NCBI GenBank assembly: GCA_027081695.1
Contig: JALWJI010000173.1
Location: 1-11,002 of the forward strand
Reading direction: 5' to 3'
Origin: Acidilobaceae archaeon
Lineage (GTDB): Archaea > Thermoproteota > Thermoprotei_A > Sulfolobales > Acidilobaceae
Length of the DNA: 11,002 bases
Every line of letters begins with the position of its first letter. Within the stretch, counting starts at the first letter, position 1. The position numbers and the translations under genes were made by a program. Below the pieces are notes generated by a model, which did no database searches, had not been told where the DNA came from, and saw nothing but the letters and a program-made list of their open reading frames with translations. Shown here in pieces: positions 1 through 6,701 of the stretch.

Positions 1-363
1 GTATTAAGAATATACCGTGACCTTGTGAAGCAACGAGTACACTATCTCTATAAGCTAGCAGTAGAAGAAACAGAGAAAGGAAGACTTGATTATGCGGCGA
101 GCCTAGGAAACTACATCAAAAAACTCTCGAAAGAGACTGGAACCAGGCTTCCAAGGGACATCAAGCGAAGCCTATGTAAGAACTGTGGTCTTCCACTCAT
201 ACCAGGAATAACATCTCGTGTAAGGCTTAGAACACAAGGGAGATTCTCATATATTGTTATTACCTGTGCTAGATGCGGTTGGATACATAGGTATCCGTAT
301 AGAACGGGGAGAAGGAATGACAGAAAGCATAAGAGAGAAAGTCAAGAAAGCACACCATTCTAG
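1..363 (+). CDS. rnp4: RNase P protein component 4 (Rpp21/Rpr2 family), 5' end cut by window edge
   Basis: Encodes the Rpp21-type subunit of archaeal RNase P, which pairs with Rpp29 and helps the RNase P RNA mature tRNA 5' ends. The zinc ribbon is complete: counted from the GTG at 25, CKNC gives C51 and C54, and CARC gives C81 and C84. The family-typical arginine-rich stretch (SRVRLR) lies between the pairs and HRYPYR after the second. An N-terminal helical region precedes the ribbon. A GTG start at 25 is possible, but the frame stays open to base 1 and the upstream residues (RIYRDLVKQRVHYLY) resemble the usual RIARERI-like family N terminus. I therefore think the true start lies outside the window. 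The last 47 bases overlap the next gene, so the two are likely co-transcribed. Family assignment is secure; the start is not. Confidence 0.92.
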   Translation, partial: VLRIYRDLVKQRVHYLYKLAVEETEKGRLDYAASLGNYIKKLSKETGTRLPRDIKRSLCKNCGLPLIPGITSRVRLRTQGRFSYIVITCARCGWIHRYPYRTGRRNDRKHKRESQESTPF

Positions 364-604
364 TCCAGACGTTATCATTGGAAAAAACGGTATAACGCCC
401 GGCGTAATCGAGGAAATCAAGACACGGCTAAAGTCAAAGGGAGTCGTAAAAGTCAAGATACTGCGGACAGGGATTAACGAGGACAAGGGCCTTGATCGGA
501 GAAGTATAGCGAGACTCGTAGCAGAGAAGACAGGTGCCCGATTAATGGGTATAAGGGGTCGTACCTTTGTCCTATACAAGGCTGGACGGAAGGACTCCAA
601 ATAG
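317..604 (+). CDS. YhbY/CRM-domain RNA-binding protein
   Basis: A 95-residue single-domain CRS1-YhbY (CRM) protein. In bacteria YhbY associates with pre-50S particles, and in archaea stand-alone CRM proteins are presumed ribosome-assembly factors binding RNA. The signature GxxG loop is present as IGKNG at residues 21-25, followed by the helix ITPGVIEEIKTRL, the beta strand VVKVKIL, the helix SIARLVAEKTGARL and the final strand RTFVLYK. I chose ATG 317 because GGGGAGAAGGA lies immediately upstream and the protein then has the normal family length. An in-frame ATG at 254 would add 21 residues unlike the family and lie deep inside rnp4. The 47-base overlap with rnp4 suggests translational coupling. 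The neighbourhood fits a role in RNA or ribosome biogenesis. Confidence 0.9.
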   Translation: MTESIREKVKKAHHSSPDVIIGKNGITPGVIEEIKTRLKSKGVVKVKILRTGINEDKGLDRRSIARLVAEKTGARLMGIRGRTFVLYKAGRKDSK

Positions 605-614
605 AATATAAATT
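605..614 (+). promoter_or_regulatory. Candidate TATA box for rps19e
   Basis: AATATAAATT lies in the 47-base gap between the yhbY-like gene and rps19e. A start site about 25 bases downstream (near 633-636) would leave a leader of 16-19 bases carrying the GGATGAG ribosome site before ATG 652. Spacing is right for an archaeal promoter, but this is inferred from sequence only. Confidence 0.4.
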
Positions 615-651
615 CCGATACCTCGCCGTCTAGGACTGGGGATGAGAAAAC

Positions 652-1116
652 ATGGTAACAGCACTTGAGGTTCCAGCGGACGAGCTAATCAAAGAACTCG
701 CAAGAATACTAAAGGAGCAGTACGGAGAATACGTTAAACCACCTGCATGGGCATATTATGCGAAAACCGGCGTTCACAAAGAAAAACCACCAGAGGACCC
801 AGACTGGTGGTATGTAAGGGCAGCATCTATACTAAGAAAACTCTATAAATCACCTGAGCCGATAGGAATCGAGACGTTCAGAACCATATACGGAGGACGC
901 CAAAACAGGGGTAGCGCGCCAGAGCACTTCAGGAAGGGCTCGGGAAGTATTCCAAGAAAAATACTGCAACAGCTAGAAAAAGCGGGTCTAGTGAGGAAAG
1001 TTCCTAGGAAGGGAAGAACACTTACACCAGCAGGCAGAAGCCTCCTCGATAAAACCGCTAAAGAAATCTTCAAGAAGCTCGTAGAGAAGCGTCCTGAACT
1101 AAAAATCTATGAGTAA
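652..1116 (+). CDS. rps19e: 30S ribosomal protein S19e (eS19)
   Basis: Archaeal/eukaryotic small-subunit protein eS19, located in the head of the 30S subunit; the eukaryotic homologue is needed for late pre-rRNA processing. Its 154 residues are a typical archaeal length. Recognisable family segments are VPADELIKELARILK near the N terminus, VKPPAWAYYAKTGVHKE, and DWWYVRAASILRKLY. These are followed by GIETFRTIYGGRQNRGSAPEHF and the winged-helix-like C-terminal part with ILQQLEKAGLV and GRTLTPAGRSLLD. ATG 652 is supported by GGGGATGAG eight or so bases upstream. It is followed by a pyrimidine-rich stretch and a 160-base gap, so a transcript may end here. High confidence. Confidence 0.97.
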   Translation: MVTALEVPADELIKELARILKEQYGEYVKPPAWAYYAKTGVHKEKPPEDPDWWYVRAASILRKLYKSPEPIGIETFRTIYGGRQNRGSAPEHFRKGSGSIPRKILQQLEKAGLVRKVPRKGRTLTPAGRSLLDKTAKEIFKKLVEKRPELKIYE

Positions 1117-1225
1117 ACCTTCTTCACACTCCTATTTAATCTTCTCGAACTAGCCATAAAGTAGCTTGGGGATACATTATATTCGCCAAGAAATCCTCCG
1201 AGTATAAGACCGGCGTTAGGAAGAC

Positions 1226-1233
1226 AAATATAC
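1226..1233 (+). promoter_or_regulatory. Candidate TATA box for the PDCD5-rpl39e-rpl31e block
   Basis: The 160-base gap 1117-1276 begins with pyrimidine-rich sequence after rps19e (possible termination region) and ends with AT-rich sequence. AAATATAC would place a start site near 1253-1257, giving a leader of about 20 bases that contains the GGTGA site at 1265-1269. A second AT element, AAGTATACA near 1245-1253, is closer to the start codon and is an alternative. No RNA gene was recognised in this gap. Confidence 0.35.
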
Positions 1234-1276
1234 TATTATTCCTAAAGTATACACTTCTAAAAACGGTGAACTCACA

Positions 1277-1621
1277 GTGTCATACGACGACAAGGAACTA
1301 GAAGAACTAAGGATGAGAAAATTAATGGAACTAAGAAAACAACTCGAGGCCGAGGAACAGCGCAAAAAGCTTGAAGCAGAAATGGAAGCACGTAGACAAG
1401 CTGTTCTAAGAGGAATTTTAACAGAGAAAGCAAGGGAGAGACTTGCAAATCTTAAACTCGTCAAGCCCGAATTAGCTAAAGCCGCTGAAGACGCCATTAT
1501 CCAACTTGTGCAGGTTGGGAGGCTAGTGCCTCCTGTTACGGACGAACAAGTTAAAGCTTTATTACTCGAGCTCGACAGTCGAACTAGGCGTAGTTTCCAG
1601 ATAAAGTTCAAGAGGAAGTAA
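1277..1621 (+). CDS. PDCD5-family DNA-binding protein (TFAR19-related)
   Basis: A 114-residue member of the archaeal/eukaryotic PDCD5 (TFAR19) family, a small helical-bundle protein annotated as DNA-binding. In eukaryotes the homologue is linked to apoptosis and to chaperonin (CCT) interactions; the archaeal role is not settled. The N terminus is a long, highly charged helix (LEELRMRKLMELRKQLEAEE). The core ILTEKARERLANLKLVKPELAKAAEDAIIQLVQVGRL then gives the family signature, and PPVTDEQVKALLLEL and a basic tail (RSFQIKFKRK) follow. GTG 1277 is chosen because GGTGA at 1265-1269 has 7-base spacing. The gene immediately precedes rpl39e, a conserved archaeal arrangement. Identity is secure, function less so. 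Confidence 0.93.
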   Translation: MSYDDKELEELRMRKLMELRKQLEAEEQRKKLEAEMEARRQAVLRGILTEKARERLANLKLVKPELAKAAEDAIIQLVQVGRLVPPVTDEQVKALLLELDSRTRRSFQIKFKRK

Positions 1622-1648
1622 GGCTCCAGATGGAGAGAGGTGGAGTAG

Positions 1649-1804
1649 ATGGCGCGGAATAAGCCCCTAGGGAGGAAGCTAAGGCTCGCAAAGGCGACAA
1701 AAAGCAATAGTGCCGTGCCTGCATGGGTTATCATTAAGACAATGAGAAGATTTACAATGAACCCGAAGAGGCGGCACTGGAGAGTAAGCAAGCTTAAGAA
1801 GTAG
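1649..1804 (+). CDS. rpl39e: 50S ribosomal protein L39e (eL39)
   Basis: A 51-residue large-subunit protein lining the exit tunnel region in archaeal and eukaryotic ribosomes. The reading frame from ATG 1649 to TAG 1802-1804 begins MARNKPLGRKLRLAKATK and contains the eL39 hallmarks SAVPAWVIIKT, RRFTMNPKRRHWR and a lysine-rich end (VSKLKK). It is strongly basic and almost without acidic residues, as expected of a peptide threading rRNA. AGAGGTGG at 1636-1643 is a good ribosome binding site. It sits 27 bases after the PDCD5-like gene and 39 bases before rpl31e, so the three are probably one transcript. The gene is short enough to be missed by a length-filtered gene search. High confidence. Confidence 0.97.
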   Translation: MARNKPLGRKLRLAKATKSNSAVPAWVIIKTMRRFTMNPKRRHWRVSKLKK

Positions 1805-1843
1805 TGGTAGATAGTTGAACTAGAGGAGGAAAGGTGAAGGCTA

Positions 1844-2203
1844 GTGGCAGACGATAAGAAAAGGAAATTTGTAAAGGGCTTTGTATACGTCATACCACTC
1901 GCACGAGTCTACTGGGGTAGGAGAACAAATAGAGCAGACCGTGCAGTCAAGCTGGTCAGAGAATTCGTTAAAAAACACACGAAGGCAGACAAGGTAATCA
2001 TCTATAATGATGTAAACAACTATATCTGGAGCAGAAGCAGGGAGAAGCCACCGAGAAGAATCAAGGTAGTGGTAACAGTCTACGAGGAGGAAGCCGAGGA
2101 AGAATCTGAAGAAGAAAAGAAAATAACTGTTGCAAGAGTAAGACTTGCGGATAAATCACTAAAACCAGGGCCATACACTCCCAAATCCGCTGCGAAACAA
2201 TAA
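1844..2203 (+). CDS. rpl31e: 50S ribosomal protein L31e (eL31)
   Basis: Large-subunit protein eL31, which sits near the polypeptide exit. The 119-residue product carries the family core: VYVIPLARVYWGRRTNRADRA (residues 14-34), AVKLVREFVKKH, the VIIYNDVNNYIWSRS block and EKPPRRIKVVVTVY (residues 67-80). An acidic segment (residues 81-91, mostly Glu) and a C-terminal extension of about 25 residues lie beyond the usual core; such extensions vary between archaeal lineages. GTG 1844 is preceded by AGGTGA at 1832-1837 and, further up, GAGGAGG. It belongs to the PDCD5-rpl39e-rpl31e block and is followed by an 87-base gap before aIF6. High confidence. Confidence 0.96.
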   Translation: MADDKKRKFVKGFVYVIPLARVYWGRRTNRADRAVKLVREFVKKHTKADKVIIYNDVNNYIWSRSREKPPRRIKVVVTVYEEEAEEESEEEKKITVARVRLADKSLKPGPYTPKSAAKQ

Positions 2204-2290
2204 CTCAAGAGATTAAACAATATCACCGCTACAAGCACCTGGTACAATAGGCTCGAAGGAGAACAAATGTTTAAGAGAGCGTGATGAGAA

Positions 2291-2977
2291 TTGGCGAAAT
2301 TCGACGTTGCACTACTCAACTTAATGGGTAACTCTAACATAGGAGTGTATCTCTATGCAACTGACAAATATGTAATAATTCCGGAAGGACTTGAAGAGAA
2401 GGAAAAAGAAGTAATATCAGAAATACTCCAAGTCGACATAGTCGAGGCACAAGTAGGCGGAAGCAGGCTAATCGGAGTCCTAGTAGCCGGTAACAGCAAC
2501 GGATTGCTTCTAGGATCAACAGTAAGAGACGATGAAATAGCAAAACTAAAGAAAGAGCTAGACATCAACATAGAGGTGCTACCTTCCAAGAACAATGCTA
2601 TAGGAAACCTAGTAGCCGCAAATGACAAAGCAGCGCTCGTTTATCCCTCGCTAGAGAAAGAAAGCATCAGGATAATTCAAGATGTCCTTGGTGTCGAGGC
2701 AGTAGCCAGGCCAATAGCAGGCATTACAACCGTAGGAAGTGTCCTTGTCATAACCAACAAAGGAGGTCTAGTACATCCAGACGCGACAGAGGAAGAGATC
2801 AAGTTCCTCGAAGAATTATTTAAGGTCCCAGTCCTGACGGGAACTGTAAACTTTGGTGTTTCCTTTGTAAGAACTGGGTTAGTCGCGAATAGTTATGGGG
2901 CCCTAGTAGGTGGAGAAACCAGGGGCCCCGAGATCGCGAGGATCCAGATGGCTCTCGGAGGTGGTGTAAATGAGTGA
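2291..2977 (+). CDS. eif6: Translation initiation factor 6 (aIF6)
   Basis: aIF6 binds the 50S subunit and blocks its premature joining to 30S; the eukaryotic homologue also acts in 60S biogenesis. The 228-residue length is that of the family. The five quasi-repeated units of the pentein-like fold are visible as recurring IGVL/GNLVAANDKAALV/GSVLVITNKGGLVHP/VGGETRGPEI-type blocks, starting with LMGNSNIGVYLYATDKYVIIP. TTG 2291 is the earliest start possible because the in-frame codon at 2285-2287 is TGA, and GTGATGAGA lies directly upstream. The gene ends 8 bases inside the LX gene, whose ribosome site GGAGGTGGT lies within the aIF6 coding end, so translation is probably coupled. High confidence. 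Confidence 0.96.
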   Translation: MAKFDVALLNLMGNSNIGVYLYATDKYVIIPEGLEEKEKEVISEILQVDIVEAQVGGSRLIGVLVAGNSNGLLLGSTVRDDEIAKLKKELDINIEVLPSKNNAIGNLVAANDKAALVYPSLEKESIRIIQDVLGVEAVARPIAGITTVGSVLVITNKGGLVHPDATEEEIKFLEELFKVPVLTGTVNFGVSFVRTGLVANSYGALVGGETRGPEIARIQMALGGGVNE

Positions 2978-3233
2978 AGTAAAGATCTTCAAGGTCATAG
3001 GAAAGATGATGATCTCCCATGACAAATTCCCGGAATGGAGGAAGTTCGAGATATACGTGAGAGCAGTAAAGCCCGAACACGCCATTGAGAAAGTATATAG
3101 CGATCTAGGAAGCAGACACAAGCTCAAACGATACCATATCAAGATATCGGAAGTAAAAGAAGTACCACTGGAAGAAGTAGAAGACCTAAACCTAATCAGA
3201 CTAGCACAGCTCGACAAATGGGTGAAAGCTTAA
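2970..3233 (+). CDS. rpl18a: 50S ribosomal protein L20A/LX (eL20 family)
   Basis: An 87-residue archaeal LX protein, related to eukaryotic eL20 (L18a). The sequence shows the family pattern: VKIFKVIGKMMI at the start, the conserved FPEWRKFEIYVRAVKPEHAIEKVYS, then the basic LGSRHKLKRYHIKISEVKEV. ATG 2970 has a near-perfect ribosome site (GGAGGTGGT at 2958-2966) and overlaps the end of aIF6 by 8 bases. Its stop codon shares a base with the next start (TAATG), so aIF6, LX and prefoldin alpha are tightly coupled. This triple is a common archaeal arrangement linking subunit assembly and chaperoning. High confidence. Confidence 0.95.
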   Translation: MSEVKIFKVIGKMMISHDKFPEWRKFEIYVRAVKPEHAIEKVYSDLGSRHKLKRYHIKISEVKEVPLEEVEDLNLIRLAQLDKWVKA

Positions 3234-3676
3234 TGTCACAACAACTACGCGTTGATCCAGCCGCACTACTAGCACAGGCCCAGGCATTGAGGGAAAGACT
3301 GGCAGCTCTCCAGACAACTATCACTCAACTAGAACAAGCCAGGATAAATGTAAGAAGAGCTATTGAGACAGCTAAATCCCTTGAATCAGACGAGATACTA
3401 GCACCAACAGATCCCGATTACAATGGAATGATTATGGTGAAGCCCACTAACAAAGAAAAAATATTAGTCAAACTAGGAGGAAACATATACGCTAAAGTAC
3501 CAGTAGAAAAAGCCATAGAAATCCTAGAAAAACGAGCAGATTCACTAGAAAAACAGGTTCAATTCCTCATGAAAGAATACGATGAAACACTCAAAGCACT
3601 CGAATCAATAGAATCACTGCTCCAACAGTTAGCAGTAGTAGCACAGCAACCTCAGCAGGCCCAGCAGTCTAAATAA
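3233..3676 (+). CDS. pfdA: Prefoldin subunit alpha
   Basis: Alpha subunit of the hexameric chaperone prefoldin (two alpha, four beta), which captures nascent chains in the cytoplasm and hands them to the thermosome. The 147-residue protein has the expected layout: a long N-terminal coiled coil (about residues 5-50), a central beta-hairpin region with YNGMIMVKPTNKEKILVKLGGNIYAKV split over two hairpins, and a C-terminal coiled coil (about 88-135). The tail is glutamine-rich (QQPQQAQQ). I chose ATG 3233 because GGTGA at 3221-3225 has 7-base spacing and the TAATG junction with the LX gene is typical of coupling. An in-frame ATG at 3218 would add five residues but precede the ribosome site. High confidence for the family. 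Confidence 0.95.
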   Translation: MSQQLRVDPAALLAQAQALRERLAALQTTITQLEQARINVRRAIETAKSLESDEILAPTDPDYNGMIMVKPTNKEKILVKLGGNIYAKVPVEKAIEILEKRADSLEKQVQFLMKEYDETLKALESIESLLQQLAVVAQQPQQAQQSK

Positions 3677-3739
3677 AGTTAACCTGTCCGGTTACGAAAA
3701 GGATTATATTCGAACTAGATAAGAGAGTACGAGTAGATA

Positions 3740-3754
3740 AGGAATATTTTTCCT
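3740..3754 (+). terminator. Possible terminator: small inverted repeat with T-run after pfdA
   Basis: AGGAA (3740-3744) and TTCCT (3750-3754) form a 5-base inverted repeat around TATTT, with five consecutive T at 3747-3751, in the 172-base gap 3677-3848. Archaeal termination is mainly driven by U-rich runs, so this is a plausible end for the aIF6-LX-pfdA transcript. A weaker TAACC/GGTTA repeat lies near 3679-3694. Weak evidence. Confidence 0.2.
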
Positions 3755-3822
3755 ATTGTAAGGTTCTAGAAAATATAGTAGAGTCATCTATGATGTTATT
3801 CAGTACATTCTGCTGTGAGACT

Positions 3823-3830
3823 ATTATTTT
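3823..3830 (+). promoter_or_regulatory. Candidate TATA box for ftsY
   Basis: ATTATTTT ends 18 bases before ATG 3849, with its centre about 22 bases upstream. No Shine-Dalgarno-like sequence precedes that ATG, so transcription starting at or very near the codon (leaderless message) would fit. This would give ftsY its own promoter, separate from pfdA. Confidence 0.35.
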
Positions 3831-3848
3831 CTCCGATATGCCAACTCC

Positions 3849-4790
3849 ATGATCGGGGTAAGAGATTTGGTATTCGATAGGTTACGAAGAGCAGTTTCGA
3901 AAACAGCATCACTCATAAAGACAAGTGTAGGCGAGAAGATAGCCTATAAGGAAATAAAAGAAGACGATATCGCAGATGTATTAGACGAATTATTGATGGC
4001 TCTAATAGAAGCAGACGTGGCTTATGAGGTCGCCGAAAAGATTGTTGAACACGTTAAAAACAGGCTTGTAGGTGCCAAAGTCAAGAGAGGAGAAGATATC
4101 GACCGTATCGTTAAAGAAGCATTCCGCGAAAAACTACTCGAAATACTAGATATAGAAGTCCCAGACCTCCTAGACATGGCACAGGCCCAGAGAAGCAGGC
4201 CGATCGTAGTACTTTTCCTTGGAGTAAACGGTGTCGGTAAAACTACAACTATTGCCAAGATAGCATATATGCTGAAGAACAATGGAATAACACCTGTTTT
4301 AGCGGCCGCTGACACGTTCAGGGCCGGAGCACAAGAACAGCTTGCGAAGCATGCCGAAAGAATAGGAGTACCCATAATTAGAGGACGCTATGGTTCAGAC
4401 CCTGCTAGCGTAGCGCATGACGCTATTAGTCATGCTGTGTCCAAGGGCTATCGTATAGTGCTCGTAGATACTGCAGGTAGGATGCACGTAGACTATGATC
4501 TGATGGGAGAGCTGAGGAAAATAGTTAGGGTGACTAAACCTGACCTGAAGATCCTAGTAGTTGATAGTTTGACGGGTAATGATGCAGTAGAGCAGGCTAA
4601 GATATTCAACGAGGAGATAGGAGTAGATGGGGTTATACTGACAAAAACAGATGCGGATGTTAAGGGCGGTACTGCTGTGTCCGTTGTATATACTATCAAG
4701 AAACCGATATTGTATATTGGTACAGGACAAGACTACGGTGACATAGAAAAATTTGATGCGAAAAAATATGTTGAGACTATAGTAGGCTAA
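3849..4790 (+). CDS. ftsY: Signal recognition particle receptor FtsY
   Basis: The SRP receptor GTPase, which docks SRP-ribosome complexes at the membrane and pairs its NG domain with SRP54. The 313-residue protein has an N domain of helices (about 1-105) and a G domain. The GTPase motifs are GVNGVGKTT (125-133, P-loop), DTFRAGAQEQL (155-165), DTAGR (207-211), TKTD (265-268) and GTGQ (291-294), followed by the closing FtsY-type DIEKFDAKKYVETIVG. GTGQ stands where bacterial FtsY usually has GVGE, and there is no long acidic A domain; both are usual for archaea. SRP54 is excluded because no methionine-rich M domain follows. ATG 3849 has no ribosome site and may be leaderless. The stop overlaps the convergent CBS gene by 4 bases. 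Confidence 0.96.
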   Translation: MIGVRDLVFDRLRRAVSKTASLIKTSVGEKIAYKEIKEDDIADVLDELLMALIEADVAYEVAEKIVEHVKNRLVGAKVKRGEDIDRIVKEAFREKLLEILDIEVPDLLDMAQAQRSRPIVVLFLGVNGVGKTTTIAKIAYMLKNNGITPVLAAADTFRAGAQEQLAKHAERIGVPIIRGRYGSDPASVAHDAISHAVSKGYRIVLVDTAGRMHVDYDLMGELRKIVRVTKPDLKILVVDSLTGNDAVEQAKIFNEEIGVDGVILTKTDADVKGGTAVSVVYTIKKPILYIGTGQDYGDIEKFDAKKYVETIVG

Positions 4791-5647
4791 CTCCGTGCAA
4801 CAGCCAGCAAGATCTCTCGCTTGGATAACACTCCTTCCAAGGAACCGTCCTCGTCAACAACTGGTAGCACTCCTATTTCCTCCACGACCATAATCCTAGC
4901 GGCTTCGGCGGCGTCCTTATCCTTGGTTATCGTTACCGGATCAGGGGTCATGATATCCTCTGCTGTCGGAACAAGATATATCCTACTGGGAACTATCTTA
5001 TCTCTATACACGTCGATCACTTTGATCTTCACATATCTATCCTTGCCTCTCGAAGTGCGTTTTGCCGGTGGTATTGTTACGAATGCTAAGTCTCGCTTAG
5101 TTATTACGCCTATGGGCTTGTTGTTCTTGTCAACTACAATTATTTTCCCGGCCGGATCCATGTGTATGAGCTTCGAAAGATAATAGATGCTGTGTCCCCT
5201 GTTCGCGACGGCGAACGCTGGACGCATGAGTTCTTCCACGGTATGTTTATTAGCAAACCTATCTGCGTAGGCTTTAACAATGTCCGTCCTGGTTATTATG
5301 CCTACTAGTCTTCCGGTAGGATCGACTACTGGTAGGCCTCCTATTTTAAATCTTAACATAAGCTGGGCAGCAGTCTTTATGCTTTTGGTTGGCTCTATTG
5401 TAATTATATTCTTCGACATTGCTTTCTCGACGGGTATAGCATCCAGTGGTCTAGAATAATAGTGGCCTAGTAGTGCATTAGTTAGATCCGTTATTGTCAG
5501 TATGCCTATTGGGCGCTCATTGTCGTCTATTACGACGAGTCTCCCTATTCCTCTTCTAAGCATTAGATTTCTTGCTCTTGCTAGGCTGTCGCTTGGTCTA
5601 ATAATGTATACGGTGTCTTGCATGTAAGATGAGACTCTCGGAGCCAA
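4787..5647 (-). CDS. Four-CBS-domain protein, third gene of CBS operon
   Basis: A 286-residue soluble protein made only of four CBS domains: about residues 5-58, 73-127, 136-190 and 229-284. CBS pairs (Bateman modules) bind adenine nucleotides or related ligands. Typical endings are visible: PIGILTITDL, LVGIITRTDI, PIGVITKRDL and LEGVLSKREI. The third domain is divergent at its start, and a basic, tyrosine-containing linker (191-228) separates it from the fourth, so the second Bateman pair is atypical. No catalytic, membrane or DNA-binding domain was recognised; ligand and partner are unknown. TTG 5647 is chosen because GGAGAGGTG lies upstream with 7-base spacing, and the intervening ATG is followed at once by TAA. 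It lies 20 bases after the preceding CBS gene. The protein has no cysteine. Confidence 0.93.
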   Translation of the reverse strand: MAPRVSSYMQDTVYIIRPSDSLARARNLMLRRGIGRLVVIDDNERPIGILTITDLTNALLGHYYSRPLDAIPVEKAMSKNIITIEPTKSIKTAAQLMLRFKIGGLPVVDPTGRLVGIITRTDIVKAYADRFANKHTVEELMRPAFAVANRGHSIYYLSKLIHMDPAGKIIVVDKNNKPIGVITKRDLAFVTIPPAKRTSRGKDRYVKIKVIDVYRDKIVPSRIYLVPTAEDIMTPDPVTITKDKDAAEAARIMVVEEIGVLPVVDEDGSLEGVLSKREILLAVARS

Positions 5648-5667
5648 TTACATACACCTCTCCTGGA

Positions 5668-6696
5668 CTATATTGCCTGTGATAAAAGAATGGCTGTTAG
5701 AACATCTCTCTCTGTCACTATTCCTATAATGTTATCCTCTTCATCTACTACGAGTAGGCTGCTCGTCTCATATTCCATCATATACTTTGCGGCCTCCCCT
5801 ACGTCTATATCATCTTTAACTGTATAGAATTCTGGTGTCATAATCTCATAAACGGGTGTAGCGAGAACCTCTTCAATATCGGTCGACTCGAGGTATTTGA
5901 ATGCCTCGTGGCTTCCGAAGAAGTACACTATGTCCTTGGCCGTTATCATTCCCTTGATGCTCTCTCCATCAGATCCTAATACTGGTAACCTCCGGAAGCC
6001 GTGTCTAACCATTGTTTGTGCGGCCTCCTTGATCGTTGACTCTATATTTGTCGTGATTATGCTTCTTGTTGCTACTTCTCCTGTAGTTACTCCTATACTC
6101 GATGCAGAGAAGTGCTTGACTATATCGTGCTCTGTTATGACTCCATATATTGTTCCATCATCCCATAGGACCGGTACCAGGCCAATGCCTGTGCCGAGGA
6201 TTAGTTTAATTACATCGTCGACGTTGTCTTTTACTGTGACAAATACTGGTGTCGGATTTGCGATGCTAGTTATTTTCTCGTCTCGTAGAGCATTGTAAAT
6301 ATTTCTCTTATACCTGTTTACCACTATGTTGTAGTATTCTCCTCCTCCAAGATAGTTTACAAGGTCTAGGGCTGTAACTATTCCAGCTAGGGTATTGCTG
6401 CCCGCACGAGTTACTGGCAAGCCTCTAACCCTATGTTTTGTCGCGACCTCGAGTGCTTCAAGGATATTTCCACTGTTAGAAACAGTGATCGCAGGAGCGC
6501 TAGCCAATTGTTTTACTTCGCCTTCAGGTATCCTAAGTAGCTGGCTCCAATTCGGAGTTCCATCAGCTCTAATATATCGTATTCCTTCGGGTCTCGGAAC
6601 AGTTATCGGTGCCCTAGGCACATATCTCCTGATCCTACTCGAGGAAACCTTCCTTATAGGAGGCCTCCTCGGAGCTCCTCTTCCTCTCCTAGACAC
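5668..6696 (-). CDS. Four-CBS-domain protein with basic N-terminal tail, second gene of CBS operon
   Basis: A 342-residue protein with four CBS domains at about 62-115, 142-196, 205-260 and 283-338, seen from endings such as LAGIVTALDL, IYGVITEHDI, IKGMITAKDI and IIGIVTERDV. Before them lies an extension of about 60 residues. Its first 40 are packed with Arg and Pro (for example RRGRGAPRRPPIRK), suggesting a flexible tail that could touch nucleic acid or membrane phosphates; this is inference. I start at GTG 6696 because GAGGTGAT (6708-6701) has proper spacing to it. The in-frame GTG at 6705 lies inside that site and would add three residues. The previous CBS gene ends 5 bases upstream, so co-translation is likely. 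No enzyme domain is visible, and ligand and target are unknown. No cysteine. Confidence 0.93.
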   Translation of the reverse strand: MSRRGRGAPRRPPIRKVSSSRIRRYVPRAPITVPRPEGIRYIRADGTPNWSQLLRIPEGEVKQLASAPAITVSNSGNILEALEVATKHRVRGLPVTRAGSNTLAGIVTALDLVNYLGGGEYYNIVVNRYKRNIYNALRDEKITSIANPTPVFVTVKDNVDDVIKLILGTGIGLVPVLWDDGTIYGVITEHDIVKHFSASSIGVTTGEVATRSIITTNIESTIKEAAQTMVRHGFRRLPVLGSDGESIKGMITAKDIVYFFGSHEAFKYLESTDIEEVLATPVYEIMTPEFYTVKDDIDVGEAAKYMMEYETSSLLVVDEEDNIIGIVTERDVLTAILLSQAI

Positions 6697-6701
6697 GTTT
6701 A

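Noticed and set aside
254..316. Earlier in-frame ATG for the YhbY-like gene
   Set aside because: The added 21 residues overlap rnp4 deeply, do not resemble the family, and lack a ribosome site; ATG 317 has one.
1216..1893. 225-codon open frame on the minus strand
   Set aside because: It lies opposite the PDCD5-like, rpl39e and rpl31e genes, and its Ser/Leu-rich product is the usual antisense shadow of Lys/Glu-rich genes.
2281..2287. Exact C-box-like GTGATGA before aIF6
   Set aside because: No D box or closing stem at a sensible distance; it is better explained as the ribosome binding site of aIF6.
3218..3232. Earlier ATG for prefoldin alpha
   Set aside because: The GGTGA ribosome site lies after it, and the ATG at 3233 forms the TAATG junction with correct spacing.
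5648..5653. ATG-TAA minimal frame directly before the third CBS gene (minus strand)
   Set aside because: A start followed at once by a stop between the ribosome site and TTG 5647; probably chance, although it could be a start-stop element.
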